From assembly GCA_945860915.1 (NCBI GenBank), contig CAMARR010000003.1, positions 124,001-188,000 of the forward strand: 64,000 nt of DNA. The letters run 5' to 3'. A program made the position numbers and the translations under genes. Under the pieces are notes generated by a model, which was not told the DNA's origin, made no database searches, and saw nothing but the letters and a program-made list of their open reading frames with translations. Source of the DNA: Candidatus Kuenenia stuttgartensis (GTDB lineage Bacteria; Planctomycetota; GCA-002687715; CAIWVZ01). This document shows, in pieces, positions 1-9,777 of the stretch (position 1 is its first letter; each line of letters starts with the position of its first letter).

Positions 1-629
1 CTCGTTTGTGCCACTAGAACATCCGGTGCCCAAGCCCCCGCTTCGGCGAGCATAAGTTCCGCCCGCGCCTTCGCCAGCTGAGCCTCGCGCACCGCAACGG
101 CGAACTCTGCCGCCTTGGTGTCGCGGTCCCGAGCTGCCCCGGACTTCAAAAGTAGTTTCTCGCGATCGAGTCGATCGCGATCATCGGCAAGTTGACGCTC
201 GACCTCCAACACATGCGCTCGCAGGGCCGGAAGACTCTCGGGACGAGGCTCCGCCTTCTGCCGGGCTAATGCAGCCATCGCCGCCGCCACCGACGATTGA
301 GCAGCGGCCACCGCGGCTTCCGCTTTCGCGAGTTCCGACTTGAGATGCCTATCGTCGAGCCGAAAGAGCACGTCGCCGCGCTTGACCTTCATCCCGTGAC
401 GCGCAACGACCTCCGCAACGACGCCCGAGAGTTCCGACGCGACATCAACGACCTCCGAAGACGGTTCGACTAATCCCGCTCCGGAGAGAGAATGCACAAA
501 CGGCTTGGCGGCAGGCAGGTAGACGGGGCTTGGGTCCGGGACCTTCTTTGACAAATCGTTGACCGTCCAAGCGGCCACCCCGAGCCCCGAAAGCGCGATG
601 AGGGGAAGGACGAGCGTTGCGACTCTCAT
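1..629 (-). CDS. HlyD/RND-type membrane fusion (periplasmic adaptor) protein, C-terminus truncated by window edge
   Basis: Reverse-strand translation from ATG at 629: MRVATLVLPLIALSGLGVAAWTVNDLSKK...GLVEPSSEVVDVASELSGVVAEVVARHGMKVKRGDVLFRLDDRHLKSELAKAEAAVAAAQ, typical biotinyl-lipoyl plus coiled-coil adaptor; sits directly downstream of ABC ATPase and permease. Not in ORF track because it is open at the edge. Confidence 0.85.
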   Translation of the reverse strand, partial: MRVATLVLPLIALSGLGVAAWTVNDLSKKVPDPSPVYLPAAKPFVHSLSGAGLVEPSSEVVDVASELSGVVAEVVARHGMKVKRGDVLFRLDDRHLKSELAKAEAAVAAAQSSVAAAMAALARQKAEPRPESLPALRAHVLEVERQLADDRDRLDREKLLLKSGAARDRDTKAAEFAVAVREAQLAKARAELMLAEAGAWAPDVLVAQT

Positions 630-1420
630 GAATGTGACTCCGAAGTTCCGGGCGCACCCGGCTCACCTCGCCTTGCGAGGCGAGCAATCCGACCATCCGA
701 CATGACTGCGAAGACATCAGCGTAACCATACAGACGTATGTCGTGAGTGACCACGACCACGGCGCGCCCCGGCTCGACTGCGACATCGCGAATGAGGTTC
801 ATAATCATGCGTCCTGAGTCTCCGTCGAGAGCGGCTGTCGGTTCGTCGCAGACAAGAAGGCGCGGATGATGGACCAATGCGCGAGCAATCGCGACACGTT
901 GTTGCTGACCACCCGAAAGTGCAGCGGGACGCACCCGCAGCTTGTCGCCGAGGCCGACCCTCACCAGCATGTCGCGCGCGCGCGCACGCGCAATACGACG
1001 GGTCGATCCACTGAGGAGCAGCGGGATCTCGACGTTCTCTTCCGAGGTCAACCCGGGAAGCAGATTGTATTGTTGAAAGACGAATCCGATATTCGATCGG
1101 CGAAAGGCGGTCTTCCCTTCGGCATCCATCGTGTCGATGCGCTGTCCAAAGGCTTCAATCGTTCCCTCGTCGATGTCGAGCGTCGCCGCTAAAACCGAAA
1201 TCAGTGTCGTCTTTCCACAACCCGATGGTCCGACCACCATCGTGATGCCGCCGGACAGGATGTCGAGGCTGACTCCATCCAACGCGCGGACGGCCTGATC
1301 GCCACTGCCGTACACCTTGACAAGCCCGCGCGCGTTAACGACCGGGTAGGCCACGGTGCCGGTTGCTCGTGCGGCGTCCGGCTTCGCAAAAGGGTCCGAT
1401 GTTGCCGGGCCTTGACTCAT
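626..1420 (-). CDS. ABC transporter ATP-binding protein (DevA/MacB-like)
   Basis: Walker A VGPSGCGKTT, signature LSGGQQQRVAIARAL, Walker B LLVCDEPTAALD. Confidence 0.93.
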   Translation of the reverse strand: MSQGPATSDPFAKPDAARATGTVAYPVVNARGLVKVYGSGDQAVRALDGVSLDILSGGITMVVGPSGCGKTTLISVLAATLDIDEGTIEAFGQRIDTMDAEGKTAFRRSNIGFVFQQYNLLPGLTSEENVEIPLLLSGSTRRIARARARDMLVRVGLGDKLRVRPAALSGGQQQRVAIARALVHHPRLLVCDEPTAALDGDSGRMIMNLIRDVAVEPGRAVVVVTHDIRLYGYADVFAVMSDGRIARLARRGEPGAPGTSESHS

Positions 1421-2580
1421 TTGAAGACCATTGCCGGCTCCGTCTTCGAAACCTTGCGAAGGGCAACAAGGCCGGCACCCATGCAGAGACTGAATACTGC
1501 CCCTGCAGCGATCACGAGTAGCTCACTCGTAAGGTACGTCGGAAGCTGGCCGTTCGGACCCGCCGATCGTGCGACGAGGGAAGCCATTCCAACGCCAATA
1601 CCATAGCCGAGTCCGGCAACCGTGCATGCTTGGGCGATGATCATCGCCGCGAGCATTCTCTCCGACGCGCCCATGGCCTTGAGTGCCGCGAACTGCTTCA
1701 GATTGTCGACGGCGAAGCTATAGAAGGTCTGACCTGCGATCGCCGCTCCGACGATGAACCCCAGTGCGATCGTCGTTCCAATATTGATCGCAATACCCGT
1801 GTACTTGAGCACGTACCGGATGGTGCGCCACCGAAAGTCCTCTGGCGACTCGGCGGCAAGGCCCGTCGCCGCGCGAATACGAGCGGCCACCTCATTGTGG
1901 TCTGCGCCCTCGGCAACTTTGACAAGAACCGCCGACATCGTGGAACGTTCGCTCGGCACCCACTGGATCGCCTGTGAGTAGCGCGTGTGTATGACAGGGA
2001 GACTCTGGAAGTTCCGTGTGGCATGCGACTTGCCGACGATGATCGCCCGCTTGTCGTTGAATGTCAGCTCTTCGCCTACTTCCGCCCCTCCGATCTTCAT
2101 TGCCCCCGCTACGTCGATGATGCCTGCATCTCGACGAACGAGATCCCCCACCGAACCTTGCGCCATGCTAGATGGAGCCCCGATCATCGTCGCGTCGTCA
2201 ACGCCAATGACCAGGACGTTCTCATAGCGACCGTCGAGTCGCTTAGCGCGGGCCGCACCCTTAAACCACCGCGTGGCCCAGGCCACGCCCTCCACCTCGC
2301 GGACTCTCCAAAGGTCTGAGTCCTTCAACGCGCGGAGATCGTCGACCGTCTTCACACGGCTGTCGAACACCCAAAGGTCAACGCCCTTGGTGTCGAGGAT
2401 AATGGCGCCCGATCGCCGCATGAGCCCCGTAAATACCGCCCCCTGCTCGACAATGAGGAACACGGCAAAGGTCACTCCCATGACGATGGAGAGGAACTTG
2501 GCCCGGTCTCGCACGAGCATCTTCAGAGCAACGACAAGCACCGAAGATGCTAACGTCCGCCGTGGCTCCTCTAGTTCCAT
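1417..2580 (-). CDS. ABC transporter permease, DevC/FtsX-like
   Basis: ORF 1417..2589; first ATG at 2580 (MELEEPRRTL...). DevC-like N-terminus (ALKMLVRDRAKFLSIVMGVTFAVFLIVEQ) and FtsX-like C-terminal TM block; overlaps the ATPase gene by 4 nt. Confidence 0.85.
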   Translation of the reverse strand: MELEEPRRTLASSVLVVALKMLVRDRAKFLSIVMGVTFAVFLIVEQGAVFTGLMRRSGAIILDTKGVDLWVFDSRVKTVDDLRALKDSDLWRVREVEGVAWATRWFKGAARAKRLDGRYENVLVIGVDDATMIGAPSSMAQGSVGDLVRRDAGIIDVAGAMKIGGAEVGEELTFNDKRAIIVGKSHATRNFQSLPVIHTRYSQAIQWVPSERSTMSAVLVKVAEGADHNEVAARIRAATGLAAESPEDFRWRTIRYVLKYTGIAINIGTTIALGFIVGAAIAGQTFYSFAVDNLKQFAALKAMGASERMLAAMIIAQACTVAGLGYGIGVGMASLVARSAGPNGQLPTYLTSELLVIAAGAVFSLCMGAGLVALRKVSKTEPAMVFK

Positions 2581-2588
2581 TCCTGCCA

Positions 2589-4631
2589 ATGTCGCCCGTC
2601 GAGGTCAAGACGCGGGGATGGGATGGCGTTGACGTGGTGATCGTCTCTGGAGACGCCTACGTCGATCACCCGTCGTTTGCCATGGCCATCCTCGGTCGAG
2701 TGCTTGAGGCCCAGGGATTCAAGGTCGCCATCTTGTCGCAGCCGCCGTGGCACTCCGCCGAGGCTTTCCGGACCTTCGGCCGCCCACGCCTCTTCTTTGC
2801 GGTGTCGGCGGGCAACATGGACTCGATGATTAACCACTACACGGCGAACCGGAAGCCGCGTTCGGATGACGCCTACTCGCCCGGCGGCAAGTCCGGCCTG
2901 CGCCCGGATCGTGCGACCAACGTGTATTCGCAACGCTGCAAAGAGGCGTACCCGGGTGTTCCCGTCGTCATCGGCGGTGTCGAGGCCTCGCTGCGCCGAT
3001 TCGCCCACTATGACTTCTGGAGCGACACGGTTCGCCCCTCTGTCCTAGTGTCATCGAAGGCCGACCTCCTCGTCTACGGCATGGGCGAGAAGAACATCGT
3101 CGAGATCGCACTCCGCATGTCTGTTGGGGAGTCGATCAAGGATCTGCGCGACTTGCGGGGGACCGCGTTCCTTCTTGGTGCGAAGGAGGCCGTCGCACCG
3201 TTCCCGGATTCCATCAAGACTCCAACGACCCCTCGCGACGACACGGTCGAGTTGGCGACCTTCGAAGCCATGCGTGACGATAAAGTCACCTTCGCCAAGG
3301 CGACGGCGGTCATGCACAAGGAGTCCAACCCGCACAATGCACGACGCCTCCTTCAACGCCACGGCGATCGCGTCGTAGTCCAGAATCCTCCGAGACTGCC
3401 CCTTTCCACGCCCGAAATGGACGCGATCTATGACCTCCCGTATGAGCGCCGTGCTCACCCGTCGTACACGGCACCCGTTCCCGCCGAAGAGATGATGCGC
3501 TCAAGCATCACCATCATGCGCGGCTGTTTCGCGGGTTGCACCTTCTGCTCCATCACCACGCACCAAGGACGGCCGGTGCAGTCACGTTCGCCCGAATCCG
3601 TAGTGAAGGAAGTGGAATCTCTCGAAGGGCTTCCAGGCTACAAGGGGACGGTGTCCGATCTCGGCGGGCCGACCGCCAACATGTACGGCATGCAGTGCAC
3701 CAAGCCGGAAGTCGAGGCCATTTGCCGCAGGCTCTCGTGCATCTTCCCCACCGTGTGCAAGTTGCTCGGGACCGACCACGGGCCAGTCATCGACCTCATG
3801 CGTCGCGTTCGCGGCGCGGCTGGTGTGAAGAAAGTGAACATTGCGAGCGGCGTTCGGATGGACCTCGCCCGACTCTCCCCCAAGTACCTAGAAGAGCTGG
3901 CGCGCTACCACGTCGGTGGCCACCTCAAGGTCGCACCGGAGCACATCGACGACGGCGTCTTGCGCCGCATGAAGAAGCCCAACAGGAACGACTTCGAGTC
4001 CTTTGCTGCCGCCTTTGAAGAGGCCAGCAACAAGGCGGGCAAGGATCAGTACCTCGTTCCTTACTTCATCGCGTCGCACCCAGGCTCAGACCTTAAGGCC
4101 ATGATCCAGCTCGCGGTGTTCCTGAAGCGCAATGGCTATCGACCCAAGCAAGTTCAGGACTTCATTCCGTCGCCCATGGATCTTGCGACTGCGATGTACT
4201 GGACGGGCCTTGACCCTGAGACACTCGAGCCCGTAGTCATCGCTCGCAATCTCAAGGATCGCCGCATGCAGCGCGCGTTGATGCAGTGGTTCAAGCCCGA
4301 AAACTGGTTCGAAGTCCGTAAGGCGCTCCTTGAAGAGGGTCGCGGCGACCTCATTGGTGAGGGCTGCGATGCACTAATCCCGTCATCTCCCCCAAAGGAA
4401 GCGATGGACCATCGGAGGGCACGGGCGCACGTCGAAATGGGCAAGTATGTCCACGAGAAGGGACAACGGCCCGAGGATCGAGACTGGGATGCCTTCACGG
4501 GATATCGCGATCGAGAGCAGCGCCTTCCCGATGAGGAGGCAGAGGGCAAGGGTGCGCCGTCTCCGGCGCCGAAGCCGCCATTGCCAAAGCCGCGTTCCGT
4601 GGGCTATCGGCCATTTCGAAAAAAGTTCTAG
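2589..4631 (+). CDS. ygiQ: YgiQ family radical SAM protein (UPF0313)
   Basis: Radical SAM motif RGCFAGCTFCSITTHQGR (CxxxCxxC) and YgiQ-like N-terminus (GDAYVDHPSFAMAILGRVLEAQGFKVAILSQP). ORF extends to 2547; ATG at 2589 is more plausible given the divergent gene. Confidence 0.92.
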   Translation: MSPVEVKTRGWDGVDVVIVSGDAYVDHPSFAMAILGRVLEAQGFKVAILSQPPWHSAEAFRTFGRPRLFFAVSAGNMDSMINHYTANRKPRSDDAYSPGGKSGLRPDRATNVYSQRCKEAYPGVPVVIGGVEASLRRFAHYDFWSDTVRPSVLVSSKADLLVYGMGEKNIVEIALRMSVGESIKDLRDLRGTAFLLGAKEAVAPFPDSIKTPTTPRDDTVELATFEAMRDDKVTFAKATAVMHKESNPHNARRLLQRHGDRVVVQNPPRLPLSTPEMDAIYDLPYERRAHPSYTAPVPAEEMMRSSITIMRGCFAGCTFCSITTHQGRPVQSRSPESVVKEVESLEGLPGYKGTVSDLGGPTANMYGMQCTKPEVEAICRRLSCIFPTVCKLLGTDHGPVIDLMRRVRGAAGVKKVNIASGVRMDLARLSPKYLEELARYHVGGHLKVAPEHIDDGVLRRMKKPNRNDFESFAAAFEEASNKAGKDQYLVPYFIASHPGSDLKAMIQLAVFLKRNGYRPKQVQDFIPSPMDLATAMYWTGLDPETLEPVVIARNLKDRRMQRALMQWFKPENWFEVRKALLEEGRGDLIGEGCDALIPSSPPKEAMDHRRARAHVEMGKYVHEKGQRPEDRDWDAFTGYRDREQRLPDEEAEGKGAPSPAPKPPLPKPRSVGYRPFRKKF

Positions 4632-4649
4632 TCAACCGCTAGCGCGTCG

Positions 4650-5315
4650 TTACTTGCGACTTGTGGACTTAAGTCTAGAGAGCAATTCCGTGAGGTCGAC
4701 CGGTAGTGGCGCCTCAAACTGGAGTTCCATCCCTGACTGAGGGTGGACGATCCCGAGTGTCCGCGCGTGGAGCGCAACGCGCCGGAACTTGACAACGGCG
4801 TCACGACCAAAGGCGTACTTTCGTTCGCCGACTAGCGGGAATCGCGCATAGGCGAAGTGAAGTCTAATTTGGTTGTAGCGACCCGTCAGAAGGTCCACTT
4901 CGACTTCCGTGCATGGGCCAATTCGGGACAGCGTCCGAAATTTTGTGAGGGCAGGCTTCCCTCGTGAGGACACCGTCGCGTCGGCTCCTCGATCCTCAAT
5001 CGGCCAGGTCCATGACCCAGCCTCGGGTACGACGCGCCCCTGAACAAGCGCCCAGTAGAGCTTCGTCACGGAACGCGCTCGGAAGGTCTCCTCAAGTCGG
5101 GCACGGGCGATCTCATGTCGGCCAAGCACCATCACGCCGCTAACGTCGCGATCAAGCCGATGGACAGGCAATGCGACGATCCGGTGCTCCTTCAGCACGT
5201 CGACAACGGTCTTGCCCGAAGCCCCCGGAGACGAAACGGAAAGGAGGCCTGATGGCTTGTTCACAACAACGATGTCGTCGTCGGAATGGAGGATCTCAAG
5301 TCGCGAAGGGGTCAC
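4650..5315 (-). CDS. RluA-family RNA pseudouridine synthase
   Basis: HRLDRDVSG active-site motif; DDIVVVNKPSGLLS; GRYNQIRLHFA. GTG start at 5315 overlaps upstream TGA (GTGA); the ORF-track extension to 5450 is likely spurious. Confidence 0.88.
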   Translation of the reverse strand: MTPSRLEILHSDDDIVVVNKPSGLLSVSSPGASGKTVVDVLKEHRIVALPVHRLDRDVSGVMVLGRHEIARARLEETFRARSVTKLYWALVQGRVVPEAGSWTWPIEDRGADATVSSRGKPALTKFRTLSRIGPCTEVEVDLLTGRYNQIRLHFAYARFPLVGERKYAFGRDAVVKFRRVALHARTLGIVHPQSGMELQFEAPLPVDLTELLSRLKSTSRK

Positions 5316-6115
5316 CGCACGAAATGTAGCACCGCATCTCCCGCCGATGGGCCGCCGGCTGAGTTCGCGTGCCGATGGCCGCTTGTCGAAACGAATTTTT
5401 GAAGGTGGCTCAGGTCGCCGACCCGCCCGTTCGCCATCCAGCGAAGACACTCGCCCGTGAGGCGGGGCGCAGCCGCGGACTCACCCACAAGTCCAGCGCG
5501 CGTACGACGACTGAATCGAATCGTCATCTGAGTTGAGGGTGCCGTCACCCACAACGCAGCGAGGCGACGCGGCAGGAATGACACCACGGGTATTCCCCGG
5601 GTCAACCGGTCGAGAGTGGTTGACACGGGGCCGCGCCAATGGAAATGGAGCGACCCAATTCCCGGCAGGTCCGCAGCGATCGGGCATCGGTAGTCTGGAA
5701 TCCGCTCCTTCGGCGTCACCACGCCAAGCAGCGGGCACACGAAAAGCACGGAACCCTCGAGATCCGCATAGGCTGCAGCGCCAAGCGTATCAAACGACAT
5801 TGCTGACCGCATGAGTGGGTCGGTCCTCAGAAACGGCGAGACCCGCGGTGTTCGATCAAAACCTAAGTTGACGGCTCTGCTGCCTTGAACGTCCGCCCCC
5901 ATCGGACCGAGGACCTTCAGTGCCGTGGCGGGGTGCAGCATCGCCTGTCGGAAGGCCGCAAGAGCTTCCCGTCGAGGTGCAGCGATGTGCTTCAGGCGGG
6001 TTGTCACTTCCCATCGGCGATGGACCTCGCGGTTCACTAGCGTCGTCTCTCCCGACTTGTATTCAGGAAGAGGCAACAGAATTCGCAAGCTAGGCAGGGC
6101 GTGGTTCGACGGCAC
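5312..6115 (-). CDS. YaaA-like (UPF0246/DUF328) protein
   Basis: LLPLPEYKSGETTL near N-terminus, LLGVVTPKERIPDYR centrally, and the overall layout resemble YaaA. GTG start. Confidence 0.55.
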   Translation of the reverse strand: MPSNHALPSLRILLPLPEYKSGETTLVNREVHRRWEVTTRLKHIAAPRREALAAFRQAMLHPATALKVLGPMGADVQGSRAVNLGFDRTPRVSPFLRTDPLMRSAMSFDTLGAAAYADLEGSVLFVCPLLGVVTPKERIPDYRCPIAADLPGIGSLHFHWRGPVSTTLDRLTRGIPVVSFLPRRLAALWVTAPSTQMTIRFSRRTRAGLVGESAAAPRLTGECLRWMANGRVGDLSHLQKFVSTSGHRHANSAGGPSAGDAVLHFVR

Positions 6116-6237
6116 GTGTCAAGGTTCCTCGGGAGGGTCGATTGTGGCGCTCGGGCCCGTCATGTCAATGCGAAGATCGCGTTCGACCAGCATGCCTCCC
6201 TTGCCGCGACGGTGGCTTCCTGCAACATGAACTCTCC

Positions 6238-7641
6238 ATGACGCCAACACCTACGCCCACCCAGGCAATCGACCGACTCATTCGTGATCCCGCGGCACGG
6301 ATTCACTTTGTCGGCATTGGTGGTACGGGCATGAGCGCCCTCGCGCACGGTCGAGCCATGATGGGCGGAACGACATCAGGCAGCGACCGCGACTTCGACC
6401 GCAATCCTGACTCCGCCGAACGGAGACGCTGCCAGAAGCTAGGAATCGCCGTCTATACTCAGGACGGCAGTGGAGTTCCAAACGCGGCTGCGCTCGTCTA
6501 CTCAACAGCCGTCGAGACCTCGATACCCGACATGGCCCGCGCCGTCGACCTCGGAACTCCACTCATCCATCGCTCAGCGTGGCTTGCCGCATGGGTTCGC
6601 TCGCGCCGCACCGTTGCCATCACTGGCACGAGCGGAAAGTCGACTACGGTTGCGATGACCTTCGAAGCTCTGCGGGGCGCTGGGATGGATCCTGGTGTGA
6701 TTTCTGGCGGTGACCTCCGATGTCTTCAGCTTGACGGAGCGCGCGGCAACGTTCATGTAGGCACAGGCCCGCTCGTTATCGAGTCCGACGAAAGCGACTC
6801 GTCGTGCACCGAATACGAGCCGGCAATCACTGTCATCTTGAATCTACAACGTGATCACCACGACGAAGCAACACTGCTGCGAGTATTTCGCGACTGTGTC
6901 GCCAGGACAAGGCAACGCGTACTGGTTTCCGCGGATCCCGCGCTTGATCCTCTTCGCGAAGGCGCAATCACGTTCGGCAATCAGGCCGTCTCCTCGCTCG
7001 CTGCAACTTCCGTCGAGTGTTTGGCGGACCGAAGCCGATTTTTCTTTGCCGGAGTGAGGGTCGATCTTCCGCTCCCGGGAGCCCACAACGTCGATAACGC
7101 TGTCGCAGCACTTGCGGTCGTCGCCACACTCGGTGGAGACCTCCGCAAGGCAGCGGAGGCGCTCGCCCACTTCCGCGGCGTCGCGCGGCGCTTTGAGGTC
7201 CTTGGGCGGCGGGGCGAACTGGAAGTGGTTGACGACTTTGCCCACAACGCTGCGAAGATCTCGGCTGCAGTGAAAACGGCCCAGCTGAGGTCACCACGCG
7301 TTGTCGCTTTTTGGCAACCTCACGGATTCAAGCCAACGCGTGATTTCCGTCGTGATCTCGTCGAGGCTTTTGCTACGACGATCCGACCGTCCGACATCGT
7401 GGTGCTTCCTGAGATTTATTACGCGGGGGGCCAGGCGACGCGGGACATCTCATCTGCGGACCTCTGCAATGATCTCATCGCCAAGGGCATCGACGCGCGG
7501 TTCCTTGCGCAACGTGATGCGATTGTCGAGACCGTCAGATCTCTCCCAGAAGGCCCCGCCTGCATCCTGTTGATGGCCGCGCGCGATCCGTCGTTTCGAA
7601 GCTTCGCCGAGGGTGTGGCTAAGGAGTTAACGACTGCCTGA
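6238..7641 (+). CDS. Mur ligase family protein (MurC/Mpl-like)
   Basis: IHFVGIGGTGMSALA Rossmann N-terminus; ITGTSGKSTT P-loop; ESDESDSS; VVDDFAHNAAKI. ATG at 6238 in frame (ORF extends to 6142). Confidence 0.82.
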   Translation: MTPTPTPTQAIDRLIRDPAARIHFVGIGGTGMSALAHGRAMMGGTTSGSDRDFDRNPDSAERRRCQKLGIAVYTQDGSGVPNAAALVYSTAVETSIPDMARAVDLGTPLIHRSAWLAAWVRSRRTVAITGTSGKSTTVAMTFEALRGAGMDPGVISGGDLRCLQLDGARGNVHVGTGPLVIESDESDSSCTEYEPAITVILNLQRDHHDEATLLRVFRDCVARTRQRVLVSADPALDPLREGAITFGNQAVSSLAATSVECLADRSRFFFAGVRVDLPLPGAHNVDNAVAALAVVATLGGDLRKAAEALAHFRGVARRFEVLGRRGELEVVDDFAHNAAKISAAVKTAQLRSPRVVAFWQPHGFKPTRDFRRDLVEAFATTIRPSDIVVLPEIYYAGGQATRDISSADLCNDLIAKGIDARFLAQRDAIVETVRSLPEGPACILLMAARDPSFRSFAEGVAKELTTA

Positions 7642-8800
7642 TGTCGAGGCCGCGCTCGCGGAGCCGATCAAAGTAGGCCGACGAAAACGCCACCATTTCG
7701 GGGGTGTGTGCTCCGGGAGGGATTCGGCCGAGCACCGCGTCCTCGAGGACCGCTGCAGCAGGAAACGCCGTCGTCCGCTCCATCGCCGTGAATCCCGTGG
7801 TTTCACATCCGTGATCGAGGAGCCAAGCTTCGCGTTTCGCCGGCGCCCCGCGATGCGTCCCTTCGCAGGTCACGCGCAACACCACGAGGTCTCGGTCGCT
7901 TGGGAACGCCAAGCGCTCTCGCAGAAGAGACTCCGTTACCGATCTTGGTGCGATCTGGATGCCATCGACATGCCGTGTCTCGCTGTCGAGCAGCCCCAGA
8001 TCTCTCAGGAGACGCACTTGCGCAAAATGCCCCGGATAGCGAATCGTCTTGTAGTCGTACTCATCGAGTCGTCCGAGGAAGTTCCATGGGGCCAGCGATG
8101 TGCCTCCTGATGTAACGGAGGCCTCCATCTTGCCGAGAGGCTGTGGCAACTCGATGATCTCGTCTTCCGTCAGTGTCGGAACAGAGACAATTTTTCCACC
8201 CCGGATGAACGCGGCGTGCCCGAGATATTCATTCACGAGACCTGAAACGCTAAACGCGAGTCGATAATTCATCGGAGGGCGAGGCACGATAGGAAGCCCT
8301 CCGCAACGCAGGTGGACGCGCCGAGGCGAGTCCATATTCTCCATGAGGTGGGCGGCAAGTTGATTCGCGAGGCCGGGTGCTAGCCCGCAGTCAGGAATCA
8401 GGCAGACGCCCTTCTTCGCCGCGTGTGGACCCCACGCGAGTTCGGAGCGCACGAGGTCAGTATTGCCACCTAGGTCGCAGAAGTGTGCCCCGACGGCGAT
8501 CGAGGCCTCAACCGCATTGGGATTTAAGAAGTACGGCAGCGCGGAAAGCACTCCATGCGTTCCGTCGAGGGCTCGGCATAGATCGCCAATATTCGAGGCG
8601 TCCACTTGGCTGCCGATGGCAATCCCCATGCCACAAAGTCGATTCACCCGTGCGGCCGCCGCCTGAGCCGTAGATTCCGATGCATCTAGGAAGCGGATCT
8701 GACGCGCCCAAGGGCGCAGGGCGAGGTCGTAACCCGCGGCACACCCTTGCATGCCGGCACCAAGGACCGCGATGTCGAATCGATTCATGGGTAATGCCAT
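7619..8800 (-). CDS. Saccharopine dehydrogenase / lysine 6-dehydrogenase-like oxidoreductase
   Basis: DIAVLGAGMQGCAAGYDLA nucleotide-binding fold, CDLGGNTD, IPDCGLAPGLAN motifs characteristic of the family. Confidence 0.83.
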   Translation of the reverse strand: MALPMNRFDIAVLGAGMQGCAAGYDLALRPWARQIRFLDASESTAQAAAARVNRLCGMGIAIGSQVDASNIGDLCRALDGTHGVLSALPYFLNPNAVEASIAVGAHFCDLGGNTDLVRSELAWGPHAAKKGVCLIPDCGLAPGLANQLAAHLMENMDSPRRVHLRCGGLPIVPRPPMNYRLAFSVSGLVNEYLGHAAFIRGGKIVSVPTLTEDEIIELPQPLGKMEASVTSGGTSLAPWNFLGRLDEYDYKTIRYPGHFAQVRLLRDLGLLDSETRHVDGIQIAPRSVTESLLRERLAFPSDRDLVVLRVTCEGTHRGAPAKREAWLLDHGCETTGFTAMERTTAFPAAAVLEDAVLGRIPPGAHTPEMVAFSSAYFDRLRERGLDIRQSLTP

Positions 8801-8841
8801 CCTAGCGTGCCGGGAGAGCCGGAATGCTAGTTTGTCGCGCT

Positions 8842-9777
8842 ATGAAGGTTTACCTCGCGAGCCCTAGGGGCTTCTGTGCGGGAGTCGAACGCGCAATCGA
8901 GATCGTTGAGCGCGCCCTCGACCTGTTCAACCCACCGGTCTACGTCCGCAAAGAAATCGTCCACAACCTCCATGTGGTCGAAGGCCTTCGGCGGCGTGGG
9001 GCCGTGTTCGTCAATGAGCTCACCGAGGTCCCCTCGGGCGCGGTGACCATCTTCAGCGCCCACGGGGTCTCCCCTGCCGTTCGTGCTGATGCAGACTTGC
9101 GGGGCCTCCGGGTGATCGATGCAACTTGCCCGCTCGTGGCGAAAGTGCACATCGAAGCGATCAGATTCGCGAAAGAGGGCTACACAATCCTCATGATCGG
9201 TCACGATGGCCATGAGGAGGTCGAGGGCACCATGGGCGAGGCGCCCAATCGCATGCAGCTCGTGACGTCGGTTCACGATGTCGAACGATTGCCACTGCCT
9301 CCTGAATCTAAGATCGCGGTGCTCACGCAAACAACGCTGTCTGTGGATGATACCGCCGAGATTCTCGCGGCCATTCGACGTCGCTTCCCGAAAGCCGATA
9401 CCCCAGCCAAGGATGACATCTGCTACGCCACCCAGAATCGTCAGTCCGCTGTCAAGCAACTTGCGCCTACGTGCGACCTTGTCTTGGTGATCGGCTCCGA
9501 CAACTCGTCCAACAGCCAGCGACTCAAGGAAGTTGCCATTCAGCACGGAACGCGAGCGCACCTTGTTTCCGACCAGGACGGCCTCAAGCCCGAGTGGTTT
9601 GCCGATGTCTCCAACGTCCTTGTGACGGCAGGCGCCTCAGCGCCCGAAGTCCTCGTTCGTGACCTCATCAACCGACTCTGCCGTGACTTTGGCGGCCGCG
9701 ATGTCGAGGAGGTGGTTCTCATTGAGGAGAACGTCAGATTCGCGCTTCCACCTGAAGTTCTTTCCTCGGGCCAATAA
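8842..9777 (+). CDS. ispH: 4-hydroxy-3-methylbut-2-enyl diphosphate reductase
   Basis: MKVYLASPRGFCAGVERAIEIVE, DATCPLVAKVH, CYATQNRQSAV, SDNSSNSQRL are IspH hallmarks; ATG at 8842. Confidence 0.96.
   Translation: MKVYLASPRGFCAGVERAIEIVERALDLFNPPVYVRKEIVHNLHVVEGLRRRGAVFVNELTEVPSGAVTIFSAHGVSPAVRADADLRGLRVIDATCPLVAKVHIEAIRFAKEGYTILMIGHDGHEEVEGTMGEAPNRMQLVTSVHDVERLPLPPESKIAVLTQTTLSVDDTAEILAAIRRRFPKADTPAKDDICYATQNRQSAVKQLAPTCDLVLVIGSDNSSNSQRLKEVAIQHGTRAHLVSDQDGLKPEWFADVSNVLVTAGASAPEVLVRDLINRLCRDFGGRDVEEVVLIEENVRFALPPEVLSSGQ

Noticed and set aside
5315-5450. N-terminal extension of the pseudouridine synthase ORF
   Set aside because: Overlaps the upstream YaaA-like gene; the GTG at 5315 coupled to the upstream stop (GTGA) is the better start.
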